Below are positions 1-13,049 of a stretch of 64,000 nucleotides of DNA, piece after piece; within the stretch, counting starts at the first letter, position 1; each line of letters starts with the position of its first letter. The notes below the pieces were generated by a model. That model was not told where the DNA came from. It made no database searches and was given only the letters and a program-made list of their open reading frames with translations. The translations under genes were made by a program, and so were the position numbers. Source of the stretch: Alopecurus myosuroides (Eukaryota; Streptophyta; Magnoliopsida; Poales; Poaceae); contig CM054062.1 in assembly GCA_028641055.1 (NCBI GenBank), positions 20,703,639 through 20,767,638 of the forward strand, in the 5' to 3' direction.

Positions 1-2342
1 GTATCAATTTTTCCAGAGAGATCCTCTTATAGAGAGAAAAAAGCATAACACTGACTCTTGCTCCCAAGTCACATAAAGCAGTTCTAACATAATTATTTTT
101 AATAGAACAAGGGATAGTAGGAATACCAGGATCTCCAAGCTTCTTTGGAACCTTGCCATTAAAAGAGTAATTAGCAAGTATAGTGGAAATTTCGTCATTA
201 GGAATCTTCCTTTTGTTAGAGACAATATCTTTCATATATTTAGAATAAGGAGGAAGTTTAATAGCATCAGTCAAAGGAATTTGCAAAAAAAAAAGGTTTC
301 ATCCATTCACAAAACTTGTTATGATGTTCTTCCTTCTTTGATTTATGTTTCTTATTAGGAAAAGGCATTGCTTTTGTACCCAAGGTTCTCTTTCATTACC
401 ATGTTTATTAGCAATGAAATCATCCTTAGTATACTTTGAAGTTTTAGTTTGCTTTTCAGGTTCAACTTGAGTTTCTTCTTTATCAGAAGCATCACTTTTA
501 TCATTATCACTTTCAGTTTCAGCATCATAAATAGATATACTATTAGGATCTTTAGCAGGTTCAGGAGATTCTACAACAGTTTTATGTCTCTTCTTCTTTT
601 TCTTAGAAGGATAACTATAGTTTTTAGGTTGCTGAGAATCTTGTTCAATTCTTTTAGGATGTCCCTCAGGATACAATGGGTCCTGAGTAGAAATACCACT
701 TCTAGTAATTATTCCACAAACATGTTTTTCTCTAGAAGCATTAGCTAGCAAATATTTTTGCACTTTAGTGAGCTGATCAATTTGAGTTTGAACCATATGA
801 AAATGCTTAGCAAGCATTTTAACATCATTAGAGGTTCTCTCAGTAATACCATGCAAATTATCAATAGCTCTAGATTTTTCCATTAGATGATTCTGCACTC
901 TCATATTAAAGTTGACTTGCTTAAAAACATAATTATCAAATTCATATAAGCATTGATTAGGTGGTTTAGAGTAGGGAATATCTTTACTATCAAAATATTG
1001 GAGAGAGTGTACCTCAGTTGTTGATGGATGAGGAATTGGCTTACATAATTCTTCTATAGGAGGTAGATTCTTCACATCTTCAGATTTAATACCCCTCTCT
1101 TTAAGAGATTTCTTGGCTTCCCTCATCACTTCATTATTTAATTCAATCATACCTCTCTTCTTGAGTGTTGATATTGGTGTTGGCTCTGGTGTAGGTGTAG
1201 GCTCAGGTATAGTGCAATCATCATGATTTTTGGCTATTTTAGCCAATAATACCTCATCTTCTTCTGGAGTTCTTTTCCTGAAAACACAACCAACACAACT
1301 ATCCAGGTATGTCCTAGATTCAACAGTTAGTCCATTATAAAATATATCTAGAATCTCATTTTTAAGCAATGGATTGCCAGGGCTAGCTCTTATTAAAGAA
1401 CAAAACCTTGACCAAGATTCAGATAGTTTCTCTCCTTCAATTTGCTTAAAGTTAAAGATACTCTGCAAAGCATCATGTTGAGCACCAGCAGGAAAATATT
1501 TTTGAAAGAAAGAATTAACCAAACCCATAGGACTATCAATAGATCCAGGTGACAAATTGTTAAACCAAGCTTTAGCCTCATATTTCAAAGAGAAAGGGAA
1601 GATCTTGGTAACAAAGTAAGTGTGTAACTTAGTATCATCATAAAATAAACTACTCAAAGATGAAAGTTCATTCATATGTTTCATAGCACTTTTACTTTTA
1701 GTTCCACAAAAATGTTCTTTCTCAACAATAGATATATAAGATAAATCTAGAGAGAAATCATAATCCTTATCTTTAATGTGTATGTCAGAAGTAGCAAACT
1801 TAGCATAAAGAGACGATTTATATTTAACAACATGTCTTGCAATAATACTCTTAAGAGCACTTGCACTAGTAGTAGCTTGAACTTCCTCAATAAAGTCATC
1901 ATTAAGTTCAATGTAGGTTTCCTCAAGATCATCAGTAGGAATTTAAGGTGAATTAATAGGTGTACCAACATTTTCAACATGAATTCCAGTGTTTTCAATT
2001 TGTTTATCTCTAGCAATTGTAGCATCTAGGAAAGAACATAGTGAACCAGTATCATCAAGCACAGTAGAAGCATCATCAAAAGTATCAGAAGCATTTTCAG
2101 ACTCAGCAGAAGTAACAATGTGTGTAGCATGTGGTGGTGTAAGAACCTTACTCATTACAGAAGGTGAATCAAGAGCAACAAAGGTGTTCAGAGTTGTATC
2201 TCTCCTTGTAGTGGATGGTAATATAGAGACTTTTCCATCACGAGTATTGTCCATGATGAAAGGCTTGCAGCGAACAATATCACGTTCAATTGAGCAAATA
2301 AATAAAGCTATGCTCCTCGGCAACGGCACCAGAAAATATTCT
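1..2342 (-). mobile_element. Athila-type Gypsy element A: gag and start of protease (decayed)
   Basis: This is the internal part of a minus-strand LTR retrotransposon, read from 2342 down to the window edge. The gag frame starts at an ATG at 2254 and stays in one frame to 299, broken by one in-frame TAA at 1943-1945. Near 370 the frame shifts, and a third segment (about 290 to 1) matches the aspartic protease region also seen at 4620-4850, including the conserved ALCDLGA stretch. Gag carries a retrotransposon gag domain (region around AKAWFNNLSPGSI) and a lysine-rich tail. Homology to element B (2568-5244) is obvious along its whole length. Reverse transcriptase, if present, lies outside the window. 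Assignment to the Athila lineage rests on the gag type and the tRNA-Asp-like primer site. Confidence 0.85.
2318..2331 (-). promoter_or_regulatory. Primer binding site of element A (tRNA-Asp-like)
   Basis: Read on the minus strand, TGGTGCCGTTGCCG lies 12 bases inside the LTR end (TCATCA, ending at 2343). It differs by one base from the tRNA-Asp-complementary site typical of Athila elements and from the site at 23562. Confidence 0.65.
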
Positions 2343-2527
2343 TGATGACCCACAAGTATAGGGGATGGCAACAGTCTTCGAGGGAAGTAAAACCAAAATT
2401 TATTGATTCGACACAAGGGGAGCAAAAGAATATTTATAAGACTTAACAACTGAGTTATTAATTCAGCTGTACCTGAAAGTACTTTTGATCGCAGTGGTTT
2501 ATCAGTAGTAACCGTTTTATTTGCGAG
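2343..2527 (-). repeat. 5' LTR of element A, 3' part
   Basis: This is the terminal part of the LTR that precedes the primer site of element A. Its reverse complement aligns with 10612-10788 of element B's LTR and ends in TCATCA. The other end of the same LTR is at 10789-11127, so element B and a deletion now separate the two parts; roughly the middle 900 bp of this LTR are missing. Confidence 0.75.
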
Positions 2528-2567
2528 CTCACCGGAGAGTACTAGTATATACTACCAATCATTCATC

Positions 2568-4365
2568 ATGGGTAAGACTCGTGATGGAAAGTTTCCTATA
2601 TTACCATCCACTACAAGAAGAGGCACAACTCTGAACACCTCTGTTGCTCTTGATTCACCGTCTGTTATGAGTAAGCTGCTTACACCACCATATTCTACCC
2701 ATGCTACTTATGCTGAATCTGAAAATACTTATGATACTTTTGATGATGCTTCTACTGTGCTTGATGAGATTGGTTCTCTCGGTCCTTTGTTAGATGCTAC
2801 TATTGCTAAAGCTAAAACATTGCAAACACGAAACTCCTGATAAAAATCATGTTACTCCTGCTGTTTCACCTGAGCTTAGAGAGAATCCTAGTGATGATTT
2901 TGATGATTCCTATATTGAACTTAATGATGATCTTATTGATGAAATACATGCTATGAAGGATAAAGATGCTGCTATAAGTCTTATTGAAAGTCGTGCTGTT
3001 AAATATAAATTATCTCCTAATGCTAAGTTTGCCACTTCTCCCATTAATATTAGGGATAAGGATTATGATTTCTCTCTTGATTTATCTTATATATCTATTG
3101 TTGAGAAAGAACCTTTTTGTGGTACTAAAAATGAAAGAGCTATGAAACATATGAATGAGCTCTCCTCTTTGAGTAGTTTATTCTCCGATGATCTTAAGAA
3201 ATGTAGCTACTTTGTTGCTAAAATATTCCCTTTCTCATTAAAAGATGAAGCTAAAACTTGGTTTAATAATTTATCTCCGGGATCTATTGATAGTCCTATT
3301 GGTTTGGTTAATGCTTTCTTTCAAAAATATTTTCCTGCTAGTGCTCAACATGCTGCTTTACGAAATATATTTAATTTCAAGCAATTGGAAGGATAGAAAT
3401 TCCTTGTATCTTGGGCAAGGTTCTGTTCTTTAGTTAGGGCTACACCTGGGCATAAGCTAGAAAATAATGAACTTCTTGATATATTCTATAACGGAGTAAT
3501 TGTTGACTAGGACATACCTGGATAGTTGTACTGGTTCTGTTTTCAGGCAAAGAACTCCAGATGAAGCTGAGGAATTAATGGCTAAAATAAGCCAAAATCA
3601 TGATGATTGGACTATGGTTGAGCCTGAGTCGACCCCTACTCCAGTATCAACACCAACGCCAACACCAACACCCAAGAAGAGGGGAATAATTGAATTAAAT
3701 GATGAAGTGATGAGACAAGCCAAGAAATCTCTTAAAGAGAGGGGTATTAAATCTGAAGATGTGAAGAATCTTCCACCTATAGAAGAATTATGTAATGCAA
3801 TCCCTCACCCATCCACCATTGAGGTACACTCTCTCTAATATTTTGATAGTAGAGATATTCCCTATTATAAACCTCCTGATCAATGTTTAGATGAATTTGA
3901 TAATTATGTTATTAAGCAAGATAAAATTTTAATATGAGAGTGCAAAATCACCTAATGGAAAACTCTAGAGCTATTGATAATTTTCATGGTATTCTAGAAA
4001 GAACCTCTAATGATGTTAAAATGCTTGTTAAACATTTTCAAATGGTTCAAACTCGAATTGATCAACTTGCTAAAGTGCAAAAAGATTTGCTAGTTAATGC
4101 TTCTAAAGAAAAACATGCTTATGAAATAAGAACTAGAAGTGGTATTGCTACACAAGATCCTTTATATCCCGAGGGACATCCTAAAAGAATTGAACATGAT
4201 ACTCAGCAAACTAATAATAATGTTATTCATACTAAGAAGAAAAAGAAGAAGAAACATAAAATTGTTGTAGAATCCTCTGAACTTGCTAAAGATCCTAATA
4301 GTATATCTATCTCTGATGCTGAAACTGAAAGTGGTAATGATAAAAGTGAAGCTTCGGATAAATAA
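2568..4365 (+). pseudogene. Gag of element B, with frameshift and stops
   Basis: Gag-like coding sequence starting at ATG 2568. The frame shifts near 2820, and in-frame stops follow at 3394-3396 (TAG), 3836-3838 (TAA) and 4363-4365, with an ATG-led segment from 3934 to 4365. The capsid-like region (TWFNNLSPGSID, about 3258-3295) and the PTPTPTP linker near 3640-3670 are recognisable. It matches element A gag in inverted orientation. It cannot encode a full-length Gag. Confidence 0.85.
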
Positions 4366-4539
4366 GAACCTGTAGCTGGACCTGAAAAGCAAACTAAAAC
4401 TACAAAGTATACTAAGGAGGATTTCATTGCTAATAAACATGGTAATGAGAGAGAACCTTGGGTACAAAAACCAATGCCTTTTCCTAATAAGAAACACAAA
4501 TTTAAGGAAGAATAACATTATAAGAAGTTTTGTGAGTGG

Positions 4540-5244
4540 ATGAAACCTTTGTTCTTGCAAATTCCTTTAACTGATGCTATTAAATTGCCTCCTTATGCAA
4601 AATATATGAAATATATTGTCTCTAACAAAAGGAAGATTCCTAATGAGGAAATCTCCACTATGATTGCTAATTACTCTTTTAATGGCATGGTTCCTGAGAA
4701 GCTTGGAGACCCTGGTATACCAAGTATTCCCTGTTCTATTAAAAATAATTATGTTAGAACTGCTTTGTGTGATTTGGGAGCTGGAGTTAGTGTCATGCCT
4801 TTTCCTCTTTATAAGAGACTCCTCCTAGAAAAATTGATACCAACTGATATATCTTTGCAAATGGCTGATAAGTCTACTGCTATTAATGTGGGTATATGTG
4901 AGGATGTTCCTGTTCAAGTTGCTAATAACTGTCTGATATTAACTGACTTTGTTGTGTTGGAAATGCCTGAGGATGATAATATGTCTATTATTCTTGGGAG
5001 ACCTTTTCTTAATACTGCAGGGGCTGTTATTGATTGCAATCAAGGAAAAGTAACTTTTAATGTTAATGATAAAGAGCACACTGTTTATTTTCCCAAGAAG
5101 ATTGATAGAAAATATGGTCTAAATGCAATTGAAAATATTGAGACCATCAAGACTGGAGAATTTTATTGTCCTATTCCAAAGCCACCCAAAGAATATGAAT
5201 ATATTATGATTGGGACTATGTCTATCAAGGTTGAGGTAACATAA
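4540..5244 (+). pseudogene. Retroviral-type aspartic protease region of element B
   Basis: A 234-residue open stretch with the features of a Gypsy aspartic protease: the TALCDLGAGVSVMP stretch (Asp-Leu-Gly in the active-site position) near residues 80-95 and the later ILGRPFL motif near residues 150-158. In an intact element it would be continuous with gag upstream and with reverse transcriptase downstream. Here it is cut off from gag by stops before 4540, and no reverse transcriptase follows, so it is a remnant although its own frame is open. Confidence 0.8.
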
Positions 5245-6204
5245 TTATTTAGTGATTAGCAAAGTTTTGCTTCATATGAAAATTGTTTTGGCAACAAGAC
5301 TTGATCACCCTTGTTAACAAAATGATTTTAAATGAAGTGGGCAATGTTTTCACTATGTTTTCACCTTCCCCATTATGTTTTCATCATGTTTACTTCTGTT
5401 ATCACATTGCTACTTGAGTACAATCATGTTTTCCACCATCCTTATGCATGGTTTCCTGATGTTTTCAACCTGATTACTGAGGTTATGCGTGTTTTCACCA
5501 CCCATACTTTTGTTTTCACCACTACCACCTTTGTTTTCTTTGGATATTCTTCCATTAGAGTGTCATAGAACCTCTGTAGTCCTAGTTTTGGTTTTGTTTT
5601 CCACCTTTTCACTTTCGTTTCCCTGGTTTTTATTAATTATTAAAATTCTATAAATACCTAAAAAATAAAGTTTCTCGTAAAATTTTAGAAAAATTAAAAT
5701 AAACGTTTACGTCAAAAATGAGGCAGAGGGCCACTTGGGAGACCCCAGGGGGACCCACCAGTCAGACACACCATGGGGTGGCGCGGCCAGCCCCTGGTGG
5801 CGCCAGCACATGGTGTGGGCCCTCCTGGCCCTCCACTTACTCTCTCCACTGCCAAAGTCTTCTCTCTCACCTCTCAAACTGAAAAAAATTCATGGAACCC
5901 ATGTTCTTGCTGTTCTTCCTCTGGATTTTTTATCTCCTTCTTCAGCCCATCATTTGTGCTGAGATTTGGTGTGTTTGATCTCCGGTATGTGACTCCTCCG
6001 ATGATCCAAGTAGAGTTTTGTTTAGTGAAGTATTTCTTGAGTATTTTGGTAAAGGTGACAACTTAGGTGAGTTTTCATGCTTGATTTGAGTAAAAATAAT
6101 GTAGTTTTGATGTATGTTTAACTCTCATATAAGTCCCTATGGTAGTTTCCACCTTATAATTGCTTGAAATTAATTTTTGTGATGATTGTTGAAAAATTTC
6201 ATAG

Positions 6205-7318
6205 ATGGATAGTTATAATTTTGGAGAGAGATTTAGGAGTGATGCTCCTAGAAGGACAAGGCCCTCACGCTCATCCAATTCAGTGAAGCCATCGTATAAT
6301 GAAGACGTTATTGCACCAAGTATTGACGATGCGGGAGGTGATGGTATTGTTAACCCATCTAGCTTTCCTTGTAGTACATTTTTAAGAAGTGCAGGTTTAT
6401 TAGATGACTTTTGTATGCTTATTGAAAGAGTTGGTGTAACCAACTTTATGGAGGATGAAAGCCCTCAGTATGCCACTCTCACAAAAACTTTTGTTGAGAG
6501 CTTTAAATTTCAGAACACACAATTTGGTCCAACTGTTGCATTCAAGTTATATAGTAGTCATATTTCTTTGTCCTTGGTAGATTTTTGTGCTAATATAGGT
6601 ATCAACGCAGCTGGGACAACGAGCAGGATTCAAGATAGACTAGCAGACCTCTAGGAGCTCTACCGAGAAATCACCAACGATGACGGTCGCTCATCCCAGC
6701 GTGGGAAGATAAGGAACATTCAACTTCCTGCTCTTAGATACTTTACTTATTATCTTGCTACTAGTATCCTTGGTAGGGATAACACTAGCAACATTTCTAT
6801 TTACCACCTTGCTTTCATTGATGCTACGCTGAACCGTAGCACAAAGTATAACCTTGGTACACTTGTTGCACGCCGCCTTGCTGCTTCTAGGCCTAATTTT
6901 TGGGGGCATTATTGCTACACGTGTAGCATCTGCTTTAAATGTTTCTATTACCCCTAATGGTGAAATAATTGGTCCATGTAGGCTTAACCTTGCTGCCATG
7001 AAGTCCCATCAGTTTGTCACTGCTAACTCTACTGTTGAACGTTTAGTATATAGAGTTTTATATATAGATGGAGAGGAGCGAAAAGTTATTTTGCCGCAAC
7101 CTGTTTTGTTTAAGATTGACAGGTCACCATGGTTGCTCTCTAAGGAGCAGGTAGACGAGTATTTGAGCACCATGGAGTTTCACAGGCAGCAGGAGAGGCA
7201 ATATGCGCCTCCCGAGGACCACAACACGCAGTACACCGACGCATCCTCGAGCACATATCAGGAGGAGGGATCCTCCTCAGCATACTATGGGGGAGCCACC
7301 TCATGGTCCCCTTGGTGA
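6205..7318 (+). pseudogene. Element B downstream ORF, unknown retrotransposon protein
   Basis: A coding-like stretch starting at ATG 6205, interrupted by TAG at 6652-6654 but continuing in the same frame to about 6900, then shifting frame and running to a stop at 7316-7318. The N-terminal part is basic and Ser/Arg-rich. The middle resembles the conserved plant retrotransposon proteins found beside or downstream of gag in Athila-type elements. The C-terminus is rich in Gln, Ser and Tyr. I recognise it as a retroelement protein type but cannot give it a function. It has at least one nonsense codon and one frameshift. Confidence 0.6.
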
Positions 7319-9351
7319 TTGATCTCCACTTAGCCCAAAAGCCTAAGCTTGGGGGGAGGTATACCGACATCACACTCATTTATATATTATGTTCGGTCGG
7401 TTCTTTGTATATCCATGTTTTTCGCTTCTCTCGTTTGTTTTCATTTTCTTTCGTTTCTTTCATTTCTCTTTGTTTTATTGCTTTGTTCTTGTTTTCCAAA
7501 ACAAAAAAGGACCAAAAATATTTCTGTTGTTTCTCTTTGTTTTCTTTTTTAGTTTCTTTATTTTGTTTGCTTTCTTTTCTTGTTTCGGTTTGATAGTCAA
7601 AAATCCAAAAATATTTTGTTTTGTTTGCGTGTTCTCTTTCTGTTCTTGTTTTAATTGAAAAATCCAAAAATATTTGTTGTTCATCTTTGGTTTTGTAAAG
7701 TTTGTTGGAGAGTTCACCGGATTCCCATGTCTCCATTGGAGCTTGGTTTTCATTATATATTATTCGAGCCACAAGTGAAGAGCAATAATGACGATCTATG
7801 ACAATTCAAGTTGTGGTGAGAGCCTGGTATGAACTCTATTTGCTGTCATTTTTGTACATATACTCATCCATGTGAGCATGCTTAGTTTGTTCATATAAGA
7901 TATATGTGATTTAATGGCTGCTTAATAGTTCATACTCTCTCATGTTTAGTTCCAATTTATTAATAGTAAATGACCTGTCGTATAAATATTTGTTTCGCAT
8001 TGTTCTATTCGTAGAAGGGTATGACATTGTGGTAGCCTCCTCTGGCCGTTTCATTTGAATCGACTTGGAACATGCTCACGCATGCTAAGACTGAAAACAA
8101 AAAGTCAATAAGCCTCGATGATTTATTTTGCCTCAGAGTTCTAGTATTAATTTTATGCCTCGGTTAATTTTGTTTTGTCGCAAGCATGATTATGATAGTT
8201 GTTGCTCTCTTGATTTTCACTCCCTTTCTATTGCTAGCCTTCACCTGTACTGAGTATGAGCTCTACTCATGCATCCAACTCCCAAAAACCAAAGTTTTCC
8301 AAATGTGTCCACCATACCTACCTATATGTGGTACTTAACTGCCACTCCAAGTAAATTGCTCATGTGCTACCTTTAAAACCTGCTAAAAATTATTCTTGTT
8401 TTGTGCCCCTGTTTTAGCTCATGAGGACGTAAATAGAGAATATTTATCTCACTTGTTGATTGGATTTCACACCCTGGACTAGTGGCTTCATCCGCTTATC
8501 CAAATGATAGAAGAGCTAGCAGCGGGGTGTCCAGCCCCAAATTAATTACAACCTCCTCTGTCTTTTTTTTGTGAAACATCGTACACACAAAATCTCTTCA
8601 CTATTTTTGCCCCTGATTTATTATTCAAAGCATAATTGTGTAAACAAAAGAGAAAGAGGGATGACCTTCTACCTAGATGCGTCCTTCATACGGGAGCCAC
8701 TCTTGTGAATCCAGTTGGCTTGTGACGTATTGTATTTTCTGTTTACCATTCGTTGACATAAGTATACACCTCTCTTAAAAATGTTTTCAATACCTCTGTT
8801 TAATAAAATAAAAGATCTAGCACATGAGTGATCCATGCTTCCCTCTGCGAAGGGCCTTTCTTTTAATTTTATGTTGAGTCTTCACATTCTCACTTTATGC
8901 ACCTTCTTGAGAGCAATGGTTGTTATTCTTAGTGTAATGTGCTTGTCCCAGAATACGATTAATTGTAGTATAACTTTGATACTTGTATCTTTTGATATCT
9001 TTACTTCTAGTCTTCCCTTGAACTTCAGAGGTGCCCTGGCATTTATGTTTTGCCCCACACTTAAGGGCAAGCGAGATACCACTTTATCAAATCCTATTAT
9101 GATCATTACAACCTTGCAAATAGTTATGTTTCATGTTGTTTATTATTATTATGTTGTTATCTCTTCATGGTTTGCATAGCTATTAAGTGACAGTATCTTG
9201 CATGTATCTTATCATGAGCATAATTAAGTATTTGTTCATATAGTGAGTATATTTACATCATATGAAACAAATGTGTTCGTAAAAGTCTTTTATCGCACTC
9301 AGTTGTCACTGAATTGCTTGAGGACAAGCAATAAGCTAAGCTTGGGGGAGT

Positions 9352-10788
9352 TGATGCGTCAAAAACGTATCTCCTTTTCCGAACACTTTTCTTATCGTTT
9401 TCCTCTAAACTTGTGTGTTTTGAATGCAACTAACACGGACTAACGATGTTTTCAGCAGAATTACCTTGGTGTCTCGTTTTTGTGCTGAAAATCAACTTTC
9501 GGTAAATTGCCCAGAAAAGACCCCATTGGTCTTAAAACACCGGAAGACGGCGGGAGTCAGAAGGGGGCCAGGAGAGGGGCCAGAGGGGGCCACACCACCC
9601 CCTGGCGCGCCCCCCAGGCCGCGCCACCTGGTGGTCTGGGCCACTCCCACACCCCCTCTGGCTCCCCTTTCGACTACATATTTCCTTCAAACCCTAAAAC
9701 ACGAGGGGGTTCGTCATATTCCACAGAAACACAACAGAGCGCCGCCGCCACCCCGAACTTCGATTGGGGGATCAGAAGTTACTGTTCTGGTGCCCTGCCG
9801 GGACGGGGAATTGGAGGAGATCATCGCCATCGTCATCACCAACGCCTCTCCATCGACCATCCATGTTTCCCCCATCCATGTGTGAGTAATTCCCCCGCTG
9901 TAGGCTGAAGGGGGTGGTAGGGATTGGATGAGATCGTTCATGTAATAATGTCGTGATTGTTAGGGCATAGTGCCTAGTATCTTCTATTAGTGCTATTGAC
10001 ATTGTTGCAACTTGTTATGCTTAATGCTTGTCACTTTGGGCCTGAGTGCCATGATCTCAAATCTGAACATGTTATTGAATCACGATGATAATTATTGTTT
10101 CTTGATCATACCTGCAAGTTGTTTACACACATCGTTGTCCGGAACCCGAGGCCCCAAAGTGACAGAAATTGGGACAACCGGAGGGGATGGTTGTGATGTG
10201 AGGATCACATGTGTTCACGGAGTGTTAATGCTTTGCTCCGGTGTTCTATTAAAAGGAACACCTTAATTACCATTAGTTCCCTTGAGACCCCGCTGAAAAC
10301 GGGCTGGTAGGACAAAAGATGTTGTGCAAGTTTTCATTGCGAGCACGTACGACTATTTACGGAACACATGCCTATGGTTACTTAGTGCTTGGATGCTTTA
10401 TCTTATTTATCTACAATGCATGTGTCTTGATTATTATATGAACTATCTTATCCATGCAACGCCCGTTCATCTATCCCTATGCCTACATTATTTAATCTCG
10501 TTGTTTACTTCAAACACTAATGCTGCTGTTTTCATTCCACTCTTGCTATTATTTCACTACTGCTGTTGTTTTCATTCCACTGCTGCTATTATTTCACTAC
10601 TACTGCTACTATAAAACTGTTACTACTGATAAACCACTGCGAACAAAAGTACTTTTAGGTGCAGGTGAATTGACAACTCACTTGTTAAGTCTCACAAATA
10701 TTCTTTGTATCCCCTTGTGTCGAATCAATAAATTTGGGTTTTACTTTCCTCGAAGACTGTTGCGATCCCCTATACTTGTGGTTCATCA
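9352..10788 (+). repeat. 3' LTR of element B
   Basis: This 1437-bp LTR begins TGATGCGTC directly after a polypurine tract (AAGCTTGGGGGAG) and ends TCATCA. It contains GC-rich segments near 9540-9680 and an imperfect roughly 40-bp tandem duplication near 10515-10605 (TGCTGTTTTCATTCCACT units). It is related to the LTR pieces of element A at 2343-2527 and 10789-11127. Confidence 0.85.
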
Positions 10789-11127
10789 ACCCCCTGATGT
10801 TTTAGGGTTACGGGGCATTAATAGTCAAAAGGAGATCCCGAGGGGGGTGTCTGGGGCCCCCACGCCACCTGCAGGCACGACCTAGGGGGCGTGCCCATGG
10901 GTGGTGTGGGCCCGTCCTTGCCCCCCCCCCTCCGGGTCTCCTTCTGGCTCCGGGAGTCTTCGGGTGAAATAAGGTCTTTGGGATCTTTTCCGGGCAATTT
11001 TTGGAAATTCAATTTTTCTGCACAAAACGAGAAACCAAGGTAATTCTTCTGAAAACAACGTTATTCCGTGTTAGTTGTATCCAATAGCAAAAGTGTTCGG
11101 AAAAGGAGATACGTTTTGGACGTATCA
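10789..11127 (-). repeat. 5' LTR of element A, 5' part
   Basis: Read on the minus strand from 11127, this begins TGATACGTCC and matches the first 350 bp or so of element B's LTR. It is the missing beginning of element A's 5' LTR. Its junction with B's LTR end is at 10788/10789. Confidence 0.75.
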
Positions 11128-13049
11128 ATCGGCAGCAAAAGGAAGAAGCTGCGGTGTTGGAGGCGAGGCTGGAGAACATAAGGAAGAGGCTGTGGTGATG
11201 GAGGTCGCCGGAGGGAAGCCGCCGCGTCAGTCGTGGGCACGTGTGCTAAACTCGGATTTTGCGATTGAGGGACCAGATCCATCCCAAGACTCCCAACTGC
11301 CTCTAAATTTGTTCTTGGATCCTTTTCTGTATGACCTTTTTTTCTTGTTGATAATAGATGAGGATTTTATCCATAGAATTGAAATATCTTTGTTTGATTC
11401 GTCATGATTTCTTTATTCTGTTAATTTCCTAGAGTTGCGTCTGATATCCTTCGTCTTTCCTCTAAAAAAGCAAGAACGAACTATGTCCAAAGCTGATTAT
11501 ATTTCAGATCTGAATTATTTTTCAATAGGGCTCGCTTGTATTGTCGGCACAACGTTGCACAAAATCAGGAAAATAAATCTAGCCTAATCTCTTTTTTGAG
11601 AAAAGTCTAGCCTAATCAAGATAAATAATTTGAAACGAAAATTCTCTTTCAATGTCGTGTGTCCTTGTTCATGTCTTGGGGTTTAGTTTTTTTTTCTTCA
11701 TTGGATCCGTTTCTGTACATAAATTTCTCACGGTGTATCCAATAGTGACATAATCTGTTGTAATTTTTGCTGATTTGATATATGCAAATATTTGTTACAT
11801 AATTAATTCCCACGGTGTCCAAAAAATCTGATGTATGCAATTTTTGAAACGTAATTAAATTGATGATAATGTCTTTTTTTCTTAATGAAAAGCCCACCCA
11901 GATTCATTTACTAATGAAATTGTGTTGTGCAAAGTTCCGAATTCAGATCCATTCACACAAAATATTATGGTGATGCAATTTTCAGATATATTCATAAACT
12001 TTTAGTGGATATATACAATAACACTTTCTAGATATTATCATGTTTATGTTGATATGGAAAATTAATGTTGATACATTTAAGAAAAATGTTTTAAGTGTTG
12101 TTTGTTTGTCATGCATTAGCATGAAATTCGTTGTCGGTATTGTAGAATTTTTTATCCACGCATTAAGAGAAATCCTTAGATAAAAGGAAAAATGTCTTGG
12201 CCTAGATTTCGACGCCCAACGTTGTACCTGTTTGCCACCGTGTACAAGGGGCATTTCCGGTAGAAAAAATCTTGTACGGGGAGTCAATTTAGGGGGTAGG
12301 TGGTTTGGGGCGGTTAGAACAATTAAAACGGTTTTGCTAATAGCTTAATGCTCGGTTAACGCCCTAATCGTCTGATCCTTGCAGTAAGATTCGTGTAGTT
12401 TTTTTTCCGCACGTTTCGTCGCAAGACCTGTACGTTAAAAGGTACTATGTCTAGATCGCGTACACTATATGTGTCTAGCTGGGATTTTCATTTTTCTTAT
12501 TTTTATGGGCCTCTTTTCATTTCATCTTTATTTAAAGTAGAATTTTTTTAGCCATTTTTGCGGGCATGTGGATTTATTTTTTATATTCTGTTGTTGTATG
12601 TTGAGGGAAGAGAGGAACTCTTGGTTGTTTAATTTTTTGTGTTGATTTTCAAAATATATTTTATTTTGTATTCCTTAAACTTATTTTTTCTAATAGTTTC
12701 ATCTTCCCATTTCGCATAGTAATTCTTCATGCCTGAATTTGTCTCTACCAATTTTCCTTTTAAGTGGTGTGCATATTTATATTTTACATACCTCGGTGTG
12801 ATATTTTTAAATATTCTTAATTTAAGATTATTGTTAACTCTAGTTTTTTATTAGTTTTTTTGGAATTATCAGCCGTTAGGCACATGAGAATTTGTTATTC
12901 CATTCAACTTCGTAGTCGTTGGATCTAGACCGCCAAGATACATGTGAGTCAAATTGTTGATTTGTGTTTTTCTATTCATTGATATAAGAAAAAAATCGGC
13001 GTAAGACCATGGACTTTGGTTTTAGCGGTATAGTTATAGACTTTTTCTT
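11128..13049. other. Unassigned stretch next to element A
   Basis: The first 300 bases (11130-11420) are GC-rich and could be a fragment of a coding sequence (a short plus-strand frame containing KPPRQSWARVLN, of LINE ORF1 style), but this is too weak to call. The rest is AT-rich with no convincing coding frame, RNA gene or transposon end. Confidence 0.4.

Larger units (their letters stand above)
2528..9351 (+). mobile_element. Athila-type Gypsy element B: internal region without pol
   Basis: This plus-strand element starts abruptly near 2528, just before its gag ATG, so its 5' LTR and primer site are lost. It contains a broken gag, a protease domain, a spacer rich in TGTTTTCAC motifs (about 5340-5540), a further ORF at 6205-7318, a long non-coding 3' stretch (7320-9340) and a purine-rich AAGCTTGGGGGAG tract just before the 3' LTR. 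No reverse transcriptase, RNase H or integrase motif is present between protease and 3' LTR, so it is non-autonomous or internally deleted. The 3' non-coding part (8215-9345) is related to the same part of element D (26590-27755). Confidence 0.8.

Noticed and set aside
7380..7772. Frames in the T-rich stretch encoding Phe/Ser-rich or Lys/Glu-rich peptides
   Set aside because: Low-complexity TTTC/TTTG sequence gives open frames on both strands.
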